This document shows, in pieces, positions 1 through 9,297 of a DNA stretch of 64,000 nt. The notes beneath the pieces were generated by a model that was given only the letters and a program-made list of their open reading frames with translations, made no database searches and was not told the origin of the DNA. Positions within the stretch are counted from its first letter, which is position 1. The number at the start of each line of letters is the position of its first letter. The DNA lies in contig NC_062258.1 of the NCBI RefSeq assembly GCF_905475465.1, positions 2,604,001-2,668,000 on the forward strand. The letters run 5' to 3'. The position numbers and the translations under genes were made by a program. The DNA comes from Pieris napi. Lineage: Eukaryota; Arthropoda; Insecta; Lepidoptera; Pieridae.

Positions 1-823
1 ATTGTTCGTTCGATTCGTTTTAAGTATTTAAATAAAATACTTGTTGAAATAGTTATTTGTTTCATACTGGTATTCATTATTTTTTTGTGATAGTGAACCT
101 ACGTAGGTACGTTTAAAGTGAATGTTAGTGAGTAATTAATAGTTGTTCGGTTCGTTATATATTTTGTAAAACTATATTTATATAATATTAAAGTGGGTGT
201 TTATGAAAATATTAGTGTGAATAATTTTGTGATTATTTTTACGTTTCGTATTGAAATAAAATAATAGTGCTCGAGTGCGGTATTACAATTATAAATAATA
301 GTATTTTGCTGTTGTGTTCGTACGTAATACGTAAATAATTTTCGTTTTAGTTTCGTAGTAACGAGTTCTTTTCAATAACTTTTTTTGTGTAGTGAATAAA
401 GTTATATTTTTTTGTGCGTTTGGGCGTAGCGTGTGTGTTGAGTGTTGAGATTTCTTTTAAATTTATTAATTACTTTTTTCTCCCAAACATGCCAATTACT
501 AGGTCGCTTAGACGTCAGGCCGTAAAATGTGAATCGGCCCCAGTACATCCTACACACGAAGACGATAACTTAGCAAATCCGCAAGCACCAGCTCCTGCAT
601 CAATGGCAGCCATTCATCATCAATCAGAGAAGTCATTACACGAATACCCTAAGGCTCCTTCGGAGAAGCGATCGGTGGTGAGCAAGAAGAGTGTGCAGCG
701 GGCAGAGGCTTTAAAAAGATTAGCAGCTGCAAGAATAGAAGAGGCTCGCGCTACAGCCGCTTTCGCTGAAGCTGAATTAGCGGCTATTGAAGCGCAGGGT
801 AGTGAAAAGTTAAAAATCTAAAA
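1..823 (+). mobile_element. LTR-retrotransposon-like 5' fragment (possibly BEL/Pao)
   Basis: This is an AT-rich leader of about 490 bases followed by the start of a gag-like reading frame. It runs off the left edge, so no LTR end or primer-binding site can be confirmed. At about 800-825 it joins a TRAS-like 5' UTR, and nothing comparable precedes that UTR in the other copies, so the join is secondary. The leader holds no other gene. The BEL/Pao assignment rests only on the style of the encoded N-terminus and is tentative. Confidence 0.4.
489..821 (+). pseudogene. Truncated gag-like N-terminal fragment
   Basis: The frame is open from about position 414, but the first ATG is at 489. It gives 110 residues starting MPITRSLRRQ and ending at a stop at 819-821. 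The second half is a charged, alanine-rich helix (KRLAAARIEEARATAAFAEA), probably a coiled coil, preceded by a Ser/Lys-rich stretch. A basic start followed by an Arg/Ala/Glu helix resembles the Gag N-terminus of insect BEL/Pao polyproteins. No capsid, zinc-knuckle, protease or RT sequence follows, because the frame runs into TRAS-like 5' UTR. It is therefore a broken fragment. Another gene's first exon cannot be excluded. Confidence 0.35.
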
Positions 824-1890
824 ATATGGGGCTGGTAATCCACCCTACCTTGAGTTTAAGTTCAGGATTGCTCGGCAGCTGTTGCTCGTAATGTAGTGGT
901 GATTGGTGTTTTATGACTGCCCCCGGAGAGGACAAGTCGTTGGTGTTGGAGCTGGAGCTGTTCCAGCTGGTCGCCTGGTGACTTGGTGTCCAGTAGGGCA
1001 GGTGAAAAAGTGTGATGTGCGGTTTGGAACTAATCCGATGGAACCTTGTGCGGGCTGTAAGATGGAGGTAGATTCCGATTTTTGGGAAGTGTGGATCCCC
1101 TGGAAACCCTGGGTTCCAGGCTATTCCTGGTCGTGGTTCCTAATTTACTGGGCGAATATTGATGATACTGGTGTCAGACGTAAGCTTATTTTCTGAACTT
1201 TGTCCTTATCGTGACTTTGATTTGGTGTTCTAATGTTTGGGGGTGGTTCACCCCCAAAAACTGTTTTCTTGGAGTTTGAGGGGATATTCCTCTTCCGATT
1301 TTAACAATCTGTATGTCTTTTGATAGCTTTCCGTCTAGCGTATCTTATTATTGTATAATATGCTCCCTAACTCTAGGGGCTGCAGGCTGGGGGATGAAAC
1401 CCCTGTTTTGGTCCCCAATAAATCAGTGGTTGGTCCAAAAGTGTCAATATGGGTATCAATCGGTAGCCCTTGATAAGGACAATCTATTTAAGCTATAATA
1501 TTGTGGTGTTACAGATCTAATTTAAAAGTTATTTACCTTTTTCTGGTTTTTGATCTCTATTATCTTCAAATATGAGGCCTTATCCTCAAATTTTTTGTCG
1601 AAATGTAGAACAAAATTTGCTCTACAACACTGAACTGCACTATGGATTTTTACTATAGGAACACTATTTTTAAATTAGGAAAAATTTTATGTTTTTTGGA
1701 GAAATAAAATATAAATCGTAAACTTAGAAAACTGAATTAAGCATTATTGGATAGATCGCTAAAGCGCGCATCTATTGATATATTACACTTTACTAAAATA
1801 TCATTGTATACCATTGAATTTTTTAGACTTTTTCAAGGCGCGGAGCGACGTGGATTCGACCGTTTCGCTTCGCGTTTGGACGCGGACTGG
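824..1890 (-). mobile_element. TRAS-like (alpha) 5' UTR fragment
   Basis: This stretch aligns throughout with the 5' UTRs at 9560-10653, 38588-39677 and 46230-47319. All share TATGGGGCTGG near the ORF1 side and a conserved terminus ending GGACTGG where TTAGG begins. Read on the minus strand, it starts at the telomere repeat and runs about 1.07 kb toward where ORF1 should start, but ORF1 is missing. The inverted-repeat segment near 1750-1775, with ATAGAT and ATCTAT arms, is kept in all copies. It is a non-coding remnant. Confidence 0.8.
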
Positions 1891-1915
1891 TTAGGTTAGG
1901 TTAGGTTAGGTTAGG
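1891..1915 (+). repeat. Telomeric (TTAGG)5
   Basis: Five perfect TTAGG units lie between the 5' end of one TRAS-like copy and the poly(A) (poly-T on +) of the next. Confidence 0.97.
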
Positions 1916-3371
1916 TTTTTTTTTTTTTTTTTTAATTTTTTTTTTTTTTATTTATACCCTAGTAAGGCCTACCTCCCCCGGCTACTTTATCGCCGGGGCC
2001 GTTGCATATCGAAGCTCCTATCAGTAAAACTACAGATAACTCGATTCTTTATTTGGGGGATTGTCAGGTTTGTTTTACATAGATCTCTTATCATTTACAA
2101 TTTTTAACATATTTTATACTTATTCTATGTTACATTTTCATTGCTTTATTTTCTTATAATCATTACATACTTTACGTGTATATACCATACTAACATTCTT
2201 ATTTCACTTTACATCAGATGTAAAGTGACGATTACGAAGTTAAGAAAGTAATAGATCTATGTAGATATTCTGCGAATGTCCCATGACCTGTTATGACCTG
2301 TACGGTTTGTTCCTCAAACATTTTGTCCTTTACTGTTTTATAAGCCACCCTTTGACTGTTTTCGTTCTTATGACTCTTTTAATGTAAGAAATGGGACATT
2401 TACTGTAATGTGGTTTTGTTTTTAAGTGACATGCGGCCGCCTTTGCCGCTTCGTCCGCCGCCTCGTTACCCTGTAGGCCAGCGTGTGCCTTGACCCAATA
2501 TAAGTTTACCATCTTTCCATTATCTATTATTTTGCCTATCTTGTTTCTCGCCTCTGTAGCTAATCTGTTGGTACTCCTTCCGCTCGATATGGCTTCTAGT
2601 GCTGATCGCGAGTCGCTTAATATTGCAGTTGTTTTTGCTTTTTGTTTCACGGTTTCTTCCAAGGCTGCGTTCAGGGCCAATAATTCAGCCTGATAGACAG
2701 AGCAGTGGTCTGCTAGTTTGAGCTTTTTCTTCCTTGTCTCTTCACCACTCTGCCCATCAGTGGCCACGAATGCTGTTTCCGTTTTCCCGTCTATTTTACT
2801 CCCATCTGTGTATATTTTTGTTTCTACTTCAATCTTGTTGATGTTTTCTTCATCCAGTAGTAACTCAAAACCGATGTTTACGATTTCAGCTGGATGCAGG
2901 CTTTCTGTGTAAGGCACCCTCCTTTCAATTTCTGTGTCCTTTAGTTCTTGAGACGTGCCATATCTTCTAGCGTTATATAGCTCCGCCGCTTCTTGAATCC
3001 TGAGGTCGAGTGGCAGTATGCCTGCTAATGTCAGTGCGGCCTCGTAAGATACTGTTTTATACCCTCCTATTATTTTCTGGGCGAACTTGCGTTGAATGTT
3101 TCTCAGTTGCCGTTGCACACATTTTTTCCTTGCGGCTGGTGCCCAAGCCGCCGATGCATAGAGCACTATTGGCTCGACTACTGCCATGTATATTGTTCGT
3201 GTAATTTCCGGGTGAATACCCCAACTCACCTTTGCAGCCTTATCTATCCTTTTATAGAGATCTATGGTTTTTTGCATTGTGTTTTTTATGTGCGCATTAA
3301 AAGTGAGCTTTCTATCGATGGTTAGTCCGAGGATTTTTATAGATTCGGCCATTTCAATGTTGGTGCCTGCC
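1916..3371 (-). mobile_element. TRAS-like (beta-type) element, 5'-truncated and degraded
   Basis: On the minus strand this reads as a 3' piece of a LINE: a partial ORF2, about 380 bases of 3' UTR, and a poly(A) (1916-1950, with a few substitutions) followed by CCTAA repeats. Its last 70 bases match the 3' end of the element at 15313-30711, including a GC-rich terminal hairpin (CCCCGGC at 1976-1982 with GCCGGGG at 1992-1998). The 5' end is cut inside RT and abuts TTAGG at 3372. The 3' UTR contains an 11-bp inverted repeat with a 1-base loop at 2205-2227. Confidence 0.85.
2251..3371 (-). pseudogene. ORF2 C-terminal fragment: RT thumb and RNase H
   Basis: The frame is open from the truncation point at 3371. 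It encodes the end of RT (IKILGLTIDRKLTFNAH) and an RNase H domain: YTDGSK, then AEL, then SDSRSALEA, then WVKAHAGLQGNEAADEAA. It stops at 2330 just after VKGW. Downstream, another frame resumes with AYKTVKDK, then QVITGHGTFAEYLHR, which matches the ORF2 C-terminus at 15712-18630. A deletion of roughly 25 codons near 2345, with a frameshift, therefore explains the stop. Homology ends near 2255, before the terminal Cys/His motif, so that motif is lost. It is non-functional. Confidence 0.85.
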
Positions 3372-3476
3372 AGGTTAGGTTAGGTTAGGTTAGGTTAGGT
3401 TAGGTTAGGTTAGGTTAGGTTAGGTTAGGTTAGGTTAGGTTAGGTTAGGTTAGGTTACGTTAGGTTAGGTTAGGTT

Positions 3477-3480
<4 letters not shown>
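3372..3480 (+). repeat. Telomeric (TTAGG)n with one variant
   Basis: About 22 TTAGG units, with a single TTACG variant around 3455-3459. The tract separates two minus-strand elements. Confidence 0.97.
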
Positions 3481-3523
<43 letters not shown>

Positions 3524-3526
<3 letters not shown>

Positions 3527-4339
3527 AGTGGGCCTACCTCCCCGGCGACTTACGTCCCGGGGCCGAGGAAGCTAAGCTAAAATTAAGTTTTTCACTACAA
3601 TGTGTTTATTATAATATATTGAATTTGGACATGGGTTAGGTGGTTGAGGGTCAGTTTTGCTATTTGATACAATGACTTTCCCTCAGCCACCTTGATAGAG
3701 TCCGCGTCTTATACACTAATTTCTTATAACTAAATTTACAAAGTTTATAATAATACAAAAAATCTTAAATGTTAAATATGAGGGTCTTATGAGCTAATAT
3801 ATTTCTTTCGCAATGGGTGAATACAGTGCTAAAGTAAAATTTAAAGTAAAATCTAACTATAAAAATCTTATGATTAACGGTTTACTGCAAGGTTGTTTTG
3901 TAATTAACAATTATTGTATAAGTTTAAATTCACATATTCTGAACACAATACTCCGCAATAACAATACTTTAGTGTATGCAGGAGGAAAATTTTGTACATT
4001 TGAAGTTAGGGCTTATAATATAGTAATGGTAAAGATAACAGGATATTTCTTTGTTGTCAAACTGATGTTAAGTATGTTGTGGTTGAAGAATACAGTGTTA
4101 AAGTAAAATCTAAATATAAAAGTCTTATAATTAACGTATAAATGTAAGGTTGTTTTTAAAATTAACATTTATTGCATAGGTATTAAGTTCACACATTATG
4201 AATATTATACTATGTTATGACAATACTTTAATTTGTGCGAAAGGAGAGCATTGTGCCTATAAAGTAATTATATGTACATATAGAGGCTTATGATATGGTA
4301 ATAGTAAAAATAACAAAATAACGATTGGATTAGAGTGGA
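3524..4339 (-). other. 3' UTR of the complete alpha element
   Basis: This is 816 bases of AT-rich non-coding sequence. Near the terminus it carries one copy (about 3635-3715) of the hairpin that is tandemly repeated in the gag-only copies: TTGAGGG, the loop block GCTATTTGATACAAT, then CCCTCAG. At the very 3' end CCCCGG (3540-3545) can pair with CCGGGG (3557-3562), next to the block GGCCTACC shared by all TRAS-like copies in this window. No gene is seen in it. Confidence 0.8.
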
Positions 4340-7300
4340 TTACGAGCCTGTTATTTGTGGGTTATTGTACTCTTTGATAGCATCTATGATTTTAGTGACC
4401 ATGCTTAGAAGGGATTCAATTGTTTGGGGTTTGTTGTTGATGAGGGAGTAGGGATTGTGGGATTTCCTGTGTTTTTGTAAGTGTTTGTATCTTAGGTGTT
4501 CGAAGCGTGGGCATTCCTCTATTAGGTGTTGTAGTGTTTGTGTGGTGTTTGTGTCACATGGACACGTGTCATTGTCTGTAATATGAAAGCGTTTTAAGTG
4601 GTCTTTGGCGAAGGAATGCCCAGTGAGTAGTTGTGTGATTTGGAATGTGGTTGGGTATAGTTTTATGAATGTATTAATGTTTTGAATATTCTGTAAAAGG
4701 TGTTTAGTGTGTTTAGCTGTGGGTTCGTCGCTGAACCGTTTGTCCCACAGTCTAGCGGTTTCTTGTTTGGCCTGATGTTTGATATATGCCGTCGGGCATT
4801 GTGCATAAAAATATTTCATATGTGAGTTGGCAGCTGATTTGGCCGCCTCGTCGGCCGCCTCATTTCCGGCGATCCCGGAATGACCTTTAACCCAGTTGAA
4901 CTTGAAGTTAATGTGTTTGTTGTGGGAGATATTCTTGTGTATACTTGTGACTATGTTATGTGTGTTGTTTATTTGGCCAATAGCTTGAAGTGCGGCCATT
5001 GAGTCGGAGTTTATTACGTACGTGTGTATGTTTTTATTTGATTGTTTTTGTGAATGTGAGGTGATCCAGTCGCTGGCTCCCTTTATGGCAACCAGTTCGG
5101 CCTGGAACACTGTGCATGATGGGTGTAGTTTCCGCTTCCATTGGTGTATTATTTGTGTGTTATTCGGGGAGTAAGCAACGTAAGCGGCTCCTGTTTGCCC
5201 CGCCTCTTGCTTGCTCCCGTCTGTGTATATGTTAATGGTGTTGTCGGCCGTGTGTTTGTCGAGGTTGTTTTTATATGTTCGGTATTTGATGAGTGGTCTG
5301 GAGGCGGGGTGTAAGAGTTCTGTGAATGGTGTTGGTCGTTCAACTGGGATGTCATCCGGTATGTGTTTACTTACGCCTTTAATACGTGCTCCCTCGATCT
5401 CGCGGGACTCGAGGACCTTAAGATCTAAGGGAACGAAACCCGCGAGAGCGACGGCCGCATTGGTGGAGACGTTTTTAAAAGCTCTGGTGGTTCGCAGAGC
5501 GAACCCCCGTTGTGTTTTCGCAAGCAGTTTTTTGTTATATCTTCTAGTGGCCGCGTGGCCCCAGATCGAGGCACCGTAAGTAATTATTGGCTCAATTACC
5601 ATCTGGTAAATGAGCCTTATGTTTTCTGGGTGTGGCCCCCATGTGGGTCGTGTAAAGAGGGTGAGTTTATTAAATATATGTGTGGCTTTAGTGGTAATAT
5701 ATGTGATGTGATGTTTGAAAGTGAGTTTGTTATCTAATATGATTCCTAAATATTTTATTTTGTGTGTAAACTGTAGTAAGGTGTTATCAAAGTGTATTTT
5801 ACAGGTTTGCGCTGGATTTGAGAAGGCTATGAGCTGTGTCTTGTCGGGTCCGAAGTGGAGTTTGACTCCTTCACCCCATTCTTTAACTATGTTCAGTGCA
5901 TGATTAGCTTGAAGCTCTAATTCCTTGATGTCTCTGTGTGTGATTAGTAAAATGACGTCGTCCGCGAACGCTTGGATGTTGCACCCTGGTGGGAGTGTGG
6001 TGTTTAATAATGTGTTGAGTATGATGTTCCAGAGAATCGGACCGCATGCCGACCCCTGGATACATCCCTTTTGTGTATTGCGTGTTGTGCTTGTATTGCC
6101 CATATGGAGTGTAACTGTTCGGTTGGTGAGATAATTTTGTATTAGTTTGTATATGTTGAGAGGGCACTTAACTAACCGTAATCCGCTCAATACCGCGGGC
6201 CACCAAGCGTTGTCGAAGGCGGCTTTGATATCGAGGGATACGGCTATAGTGTGTTGTTTGTGTTGTTTGGCGTTTTGTATGATGTCTAAAGTGTTCTGTA
6301 CGGCGTGTATTGTGCTTGTTTGTTCGGTGAAGCCGAATTGTGCTCGGTTCAGTAGCTTAAGCTTGTGCGCATTATATGTAAGACGTTTGGTGAATAGTTT
6401 CTCCAGTACTTTTCCGAACACAGGGATTAGCCCTATGGGTCTGAATGAGCTAAGATTGGTATAGTCAGGTTTATTAGGTTTTGGTATAACCCTGACTATC
6501 GCCTCTTTCCACATGGTAGGGAAGTGTGAAAGTTGTAGGCAACGATTCATAACGTTGGTTATTAGCTCGGGGTAATTTTGGGCAAAGACCAGGCAGATGT
6601 CACTAGTGAGGTGGTCCTTGCCTGGGGCTTTGTGGTGTCGGATGGATTCAATCGCTGAGATTATTTCAGAAGAGGTGAACGGAGGGTCGTCCTCTGTGTC
6701 GGGTAGTAGACTGGAGTTGTTGCGCATGTTCGTGTGTCTGACGTCCGTATCCGGAGCGTCGTCGGGGTAAAAATGTGTGAGTAGTGCCTGTGATGTCTCC
6801 TCCTCATTGCTTGTGTATTTGTTGTTAACCTTAAGGGTGCGGGGTTGAATGGAGTTGTTGGATTTGAGTAATCTGTTTGTTACAGACCAGACGTCCTCTG
6901 CGCCTTGTGCGTTGCAGAATAGTCTGAAATGGTCTGTAGATGCTTTCCTAAGTGTCTGTGTGTATACGAGTTTTGTCTCGTGATACGTGTTTATTAGGTC
7001 TGTAGGAGGTGTACGCTTGTGTTTTGAGTGTGTGTGTATTTTGTGGTGTAGGCTAATGCATTTATTTTTCAGGTGTTCGAGGTTTTCACTCCACCAGGGT
7101 GCTTGAGGCTTCCTCAATCCTGTCTTGATTGCGAAGGATTCCAAGCAGGCGTTATTTATTGTGTCAGTGAGGGATAGAACGAACTCGTCTAACTGTTGTG
7201 GTGTTAGTGTTGATATATTTGTTTTGAGCGTATGTTGTTGAGTTATTAATGTGTGGAGTGTTTCTTTAAACGTGTGCCAATTTGCCTTGCTGGTGTTGTA

Positions 7301-8020
7301 TTTAAACGTGCTATTATTTGTGGCGTGTGGTATAGGATCCGTTTGGCAATCCAATACGAATCCTATAGGATTGTGTTGTGTCGATGGGAATAAACGCTGT
7401 TTAACTTCCCATTTGTGTATGTGGTGATATGTGTGCATGGATGAGAGCGTGAGGTCGATAATAGATGACCTCTCCGTTCCGTGTGTTATTGTTTCGAATG
7501 TGGGAGTATTGCCTGTGTTATTTATGTGTAGATCGTTAGAGTTGATGATATCGGTTAAGTATAGTCCCCGAGTGTTACTTCGGGGGCTGCCCCACAGCAT
7601 GTGCCACGCGTTGAAGTCGCCGCCAATTACGATGTTTGAGTTAGTGTGTGTTTTTGTGAATGTGTCTAGTATAACTAGGGTGTTGTTGGTGTCGGTTTTC
7701 GGTTCAACGTAAACCGACGCGATGTATAGAGTTTTTGTTTTAGTGGGTATAGCGATAACTACTATATTCCCTGTGGTGTATTGAGATATGATGTGTGCGT
7801 TGATGTCTGTGCGGGTTATAATGCAGGCTTTCGTTGTGTCCGCCGAATCGGACTGAAACACGCGGAGGCCTGCAATATTTTTAACTGTGTTATTGTTCGT
7901 GTAGGGTTCTGATATGATGGCGATGTCGAGTTTATTTGTGATAAAGTGGTGTTTGAATTCTTGAGTGGCGTTGCGAGACCGGTCAAGGTTCGCCTGAATG
8001 ATTTTAATGTTCCTGTGCAT
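4340..8020 (-). CDS. TRAS-like ORF2: endonuclease, reverse transcriptase, RNase H
   Basis: The 1226-residue polyprotein starts at the ATG two bases after the ORF1 stop (TAA-AC-ATG), which suggests reinitiation or coupled translation. The APE-type endonuclease fills residues 1-230: QANLDRS, EPY, GGDFNAWH near 135. The usual SDH motif near 216 reads STQHN, so its Asp is Gln. RT spans about 460-760: FRPIGLIPV, SLDIKAAFD, GCIQGSACGP, and FADD near 685. RNase H follows near 930-1060: YTDGSK, AEL, SDS, and WVKGHSGIAGNEAADEAA. A C-terminal CPCD...H...C motif lies near 1150. Together these would nick TTAGG DNA and copy the element RNA onto it. Whether the altered endonuclease motif lowers activity is unknown. 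Confidence 0.93.
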   Translation of the reverse strand: MHRNIKIIQANLDRSRNATQEFKHHFITNKLDIAIISEPYTNNNTVKNIAGLRVFQSDSADTTKACIITRTDINAHIISQYTTGNIVVIAIPTKTKTLYIASVYVEPKTDTNNTLVILDTFTKTHTNSNIVIGGDFNAWHMLWGSPRSNTRGLYLTDIINSNDLHINNTGNTPTFETITHGTERSSIIDLTLSSMHTYHHIHKWEVKQRLFPSTQHNPIGFVLDCQTDPIPHATNNSTFKYNTSKANWHTFKETLHTLITQQHTLKTNISTLTPQQLDEFVLSLTDTINNACLESFAIKTGLRKPQAPWWSENLEHLKNKCISLHHKIHTHSKHKRTPPTDLINTYHETKLVYTQTLRKASTDHFRLFCNAQGAEDVWSVTNRLLKSNNSIQPRTLKVNNKYTSNEEETSQALLTHFYPDDAPDTDVRHTNMRNNSSLLPDTEDDPPFTSSEIISAIESIRHHKAPGKDHLTSDICLVFAQNYPELITNVMNRCLQLSHFPTMWKEAIVRVIPKPNKPDYTNLSSFRPIGLIPVFGKVLEKLFTKRLTYNAHKLKLLNRAQFGFTEQTSTIHAVQNTLDIIQNAKQHKQHTIAVSLDIKAAFDNAWWPAVLSGLRLVKCPLNIYKLIQNYLTNRTVTLHMGNTSTTRNTQKGCIQGSACGPILWNIILNTLLNTTLPPGCNIQAFADDVILLITHRDIKELELQANHALNIVKEWGEGVKLHFGPDKTQLIAFSNPAQTCKIHFDNTLLQFTHKIKYLGIILDNKLTFKHHITYITTKATHIFNKLTLFTRPTWGPHPENIRLIYQMVIEPIITYGASIWGHAATRRYNKKLLAKTQRGFALRTTRAFKNVSTNAAVALAGFVPLDLKVLESREIEGARIKGVSKHIPDDIPVERPTPFTELLHPASRPLIKYRTYKNNLDKHTADNTINIYTDGSKQEAGQTGAAYVAYSPNNTQIIHQWKRKLHPSCTVFQAELVAIKGASDWITSHSQKQSNKNIHTYVINSDSMAALQAIGQINNTHNIVTSIHKNISHNKHINFKFNWVKGHSGIAGNEAADEAAKSAANSHMKYFYAQCPTAYIKHQAKQETARLWDKRFSDEPTAKHTKHLLQNIQNINTFIKLYPTTFQITQLLTGHSFAKDHLKRFHITDNDTCPCDTNTTQTLQHLIEECPRFEHLRYKHLQKHRKSHNPYSLINNKPQTIESLLSMVTKIIDAIKEYNNPQITGS

Positions 8021-8022
8021 GT

Positions 8023-9297
8023 TTATATGTAATTAACTTTGGCCTCAACACGGGCACGCATAGCTTTAACTTTGGGGCAGTTTTCAGAGTCGGCGCGGTG
8101 TTGTGTGTCGGTGTTTGTTTTGTGTTGGGCATTATGCTCATTGCAATTGGCACACTTGTGTGTTTGCGCCTTGCACTCTGTAGTGGGATGGTGAGCAGAG
8201 CACTTGGCGCATGTTGGTGTGGTTGCAGGGCAGCGGCTCTTGGTATGGCCGAAGTTTAGGCAGTTTTGACACTGCCTAAACGGTGAGAAGTTGCTGCAAT
8301 GGACGCGCTGCATCCCTATGTTTACCCTGCCTAGGTCGGCAAATGCCTTCCAGGCAGAGGGCGTGGTGTTGAGTACTGCATTATATAGGGTTGCGTTCCT
8401 ATTTTGGGCTATAAATTTAATGCTAAATGTGTGTTCGGTGAGGGTTGGGTTCTGATCTTTTATGGTTTTTTCTAATTCAATTTCGGGTGTTATTTTCTTT
8501 ATACCTTTGAGGATGATCATTGGATCAATCCGTTTCTCTTCTTGTGTTTTGATGTTGATGTTTTTTTGTAGCTGTGTAACTGTATGCTTTTTATGCTCGT
8601 CTTTTTCAAAGACGAGCTTGATTTTATTTTTGGAGAGCGGAGTTACCTTTAGCGGGGCGTATCCGCCCTGTCGGAAGTTCACTGTTTTAGTTATTTGCGC
8701 AATTATCTGCTCCGCTGTATTGAGACCCTCTCCGGACACTACGACAGAAGGGCCTGCAGGGGGTTTGGGGGTGGCGGCGGCATTGGCGTAAGATTGATAG
8801 ATCCTATGCGGGTCCTCCGCCCCTGGCATTAACCCCGTCGGTGCGGGTTTAGGACATGCCTTTAGGACCCTGGTGTGTTCCTGCAGGGCCTTATTAGATT
8901 GCTCGAGTAACCGAGAGTGGGCCTCGAGTTTGTGTAGTAGTTGTTGCTGTGTGTCGTTAGATGGTGCAGTTGTGGTATCAGTGGCCTGTGGTGTTGGTGG
9001 TTTAGGAGGGGAAGGGGTGGAAGGGTCGAGCATGGCGATGACTCCAAAGAGGCCGTTTATTGCCTCAGTGATCGTGGTTTTGAGATCACCCTTTAGGTTG
9101 CGGGAGGCTAATACTGCGTCCAAGCCTTTCTTTCTATAGTCTCTCGCCATCTCTATGTATGTGGACTCCGCAGGGGGAGCTGAGCGGGTGAAAGACGGGC
9201 TCAGAGTGTCCACTAGGGACCGCCTGGCGGCTGCTGTGGTCATGTGAGGTGACGGAATGTCCGATTTGGATGATTTGGGAGGGGTTCTGGGTAACAT
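8023..9297 (-). CDS. TRAS-like ORF1: Gag-like RNA-binding protein
   Basis: The 424-residue protein starts MLPRTPPK and ends VNYI-stop just before ORF2. It has a Pro/Ser/Thr-rich N-terminus, a helical middle (EAHSRLLEQSNKALQEH) and three C-terminal Cys/His knuckles, starting CQNCLNFGHTKSRC near residue 342, then CAKCSAHH, then CANCNEHN. Gag proteins of telomeric LINEs package the RNA and take it to telomeres. I chose the ATG at 9297 because every alpha copy that reaches this point has MLPRTPPK here. A homologous upstream reading (GSFKPARRVLFDS) lies in another frame here and is probably not translated. Confidence 0.9.
   Translation of the reverse strand: MLPRTPPKSSKSDIPSPHMTTAAARRSLVDTLSPSFTRSAPPAESTYIEMARDYRKKGLDAVLASRNLKGDLKTTITEAINGLFGVIAMLDPSTPSPPKPPTPQATDTTTAPSNDTQQQLLHKLEAHSRLLEQSNKALQEHTRVLKACPKPAPTGLMPGAEDPHRIYQSYANAAATPKPPAGPSVVVSGEGLNTAEQIIAQITKTVNFRQGGYAPLKVTPLSKNKIKLVFEKDEHKKHTVTQLQKNINIKTQEEKRIDPMIILKGIKKITPEIELEKTIKDQNPTLTEHTFSIKFIAQNRNATLYNAVLNTTPSAWKAFADLGRVNIGMQRVHCSNFSPFRQCQNCLNFGHTKSRCPATTPTCAKCSAHHPTTECKAQTHKCANCNEHNAQHKTNTDTQHRADSENCPKVKAMRARVEAKVNYI

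Noticed and set aside
903..1196. A 92-97-codon + strand ORF recurring in TRAS-like 5' UTRs (also 38670-38948 and 46312-46590)
   Set aside because: It is antisense to the element and not preserved in the complete copy at 9560-10653. Conservation is explained by the recent common origin of the copies.
3455..3459. TTACG variant unit as evidence of a second telomere repeat type
   Set aside because: One substituted unit in more than 300 TTAGG units is ordinary mutation in an older, proximal tract.
3813..4106. A 97-codon + strand ORF in the alpha 3' UTR
   Set aside because: AT-rich, antisense to the element, without motifs, and not seen in the related 3' UTRs. Considered chance.
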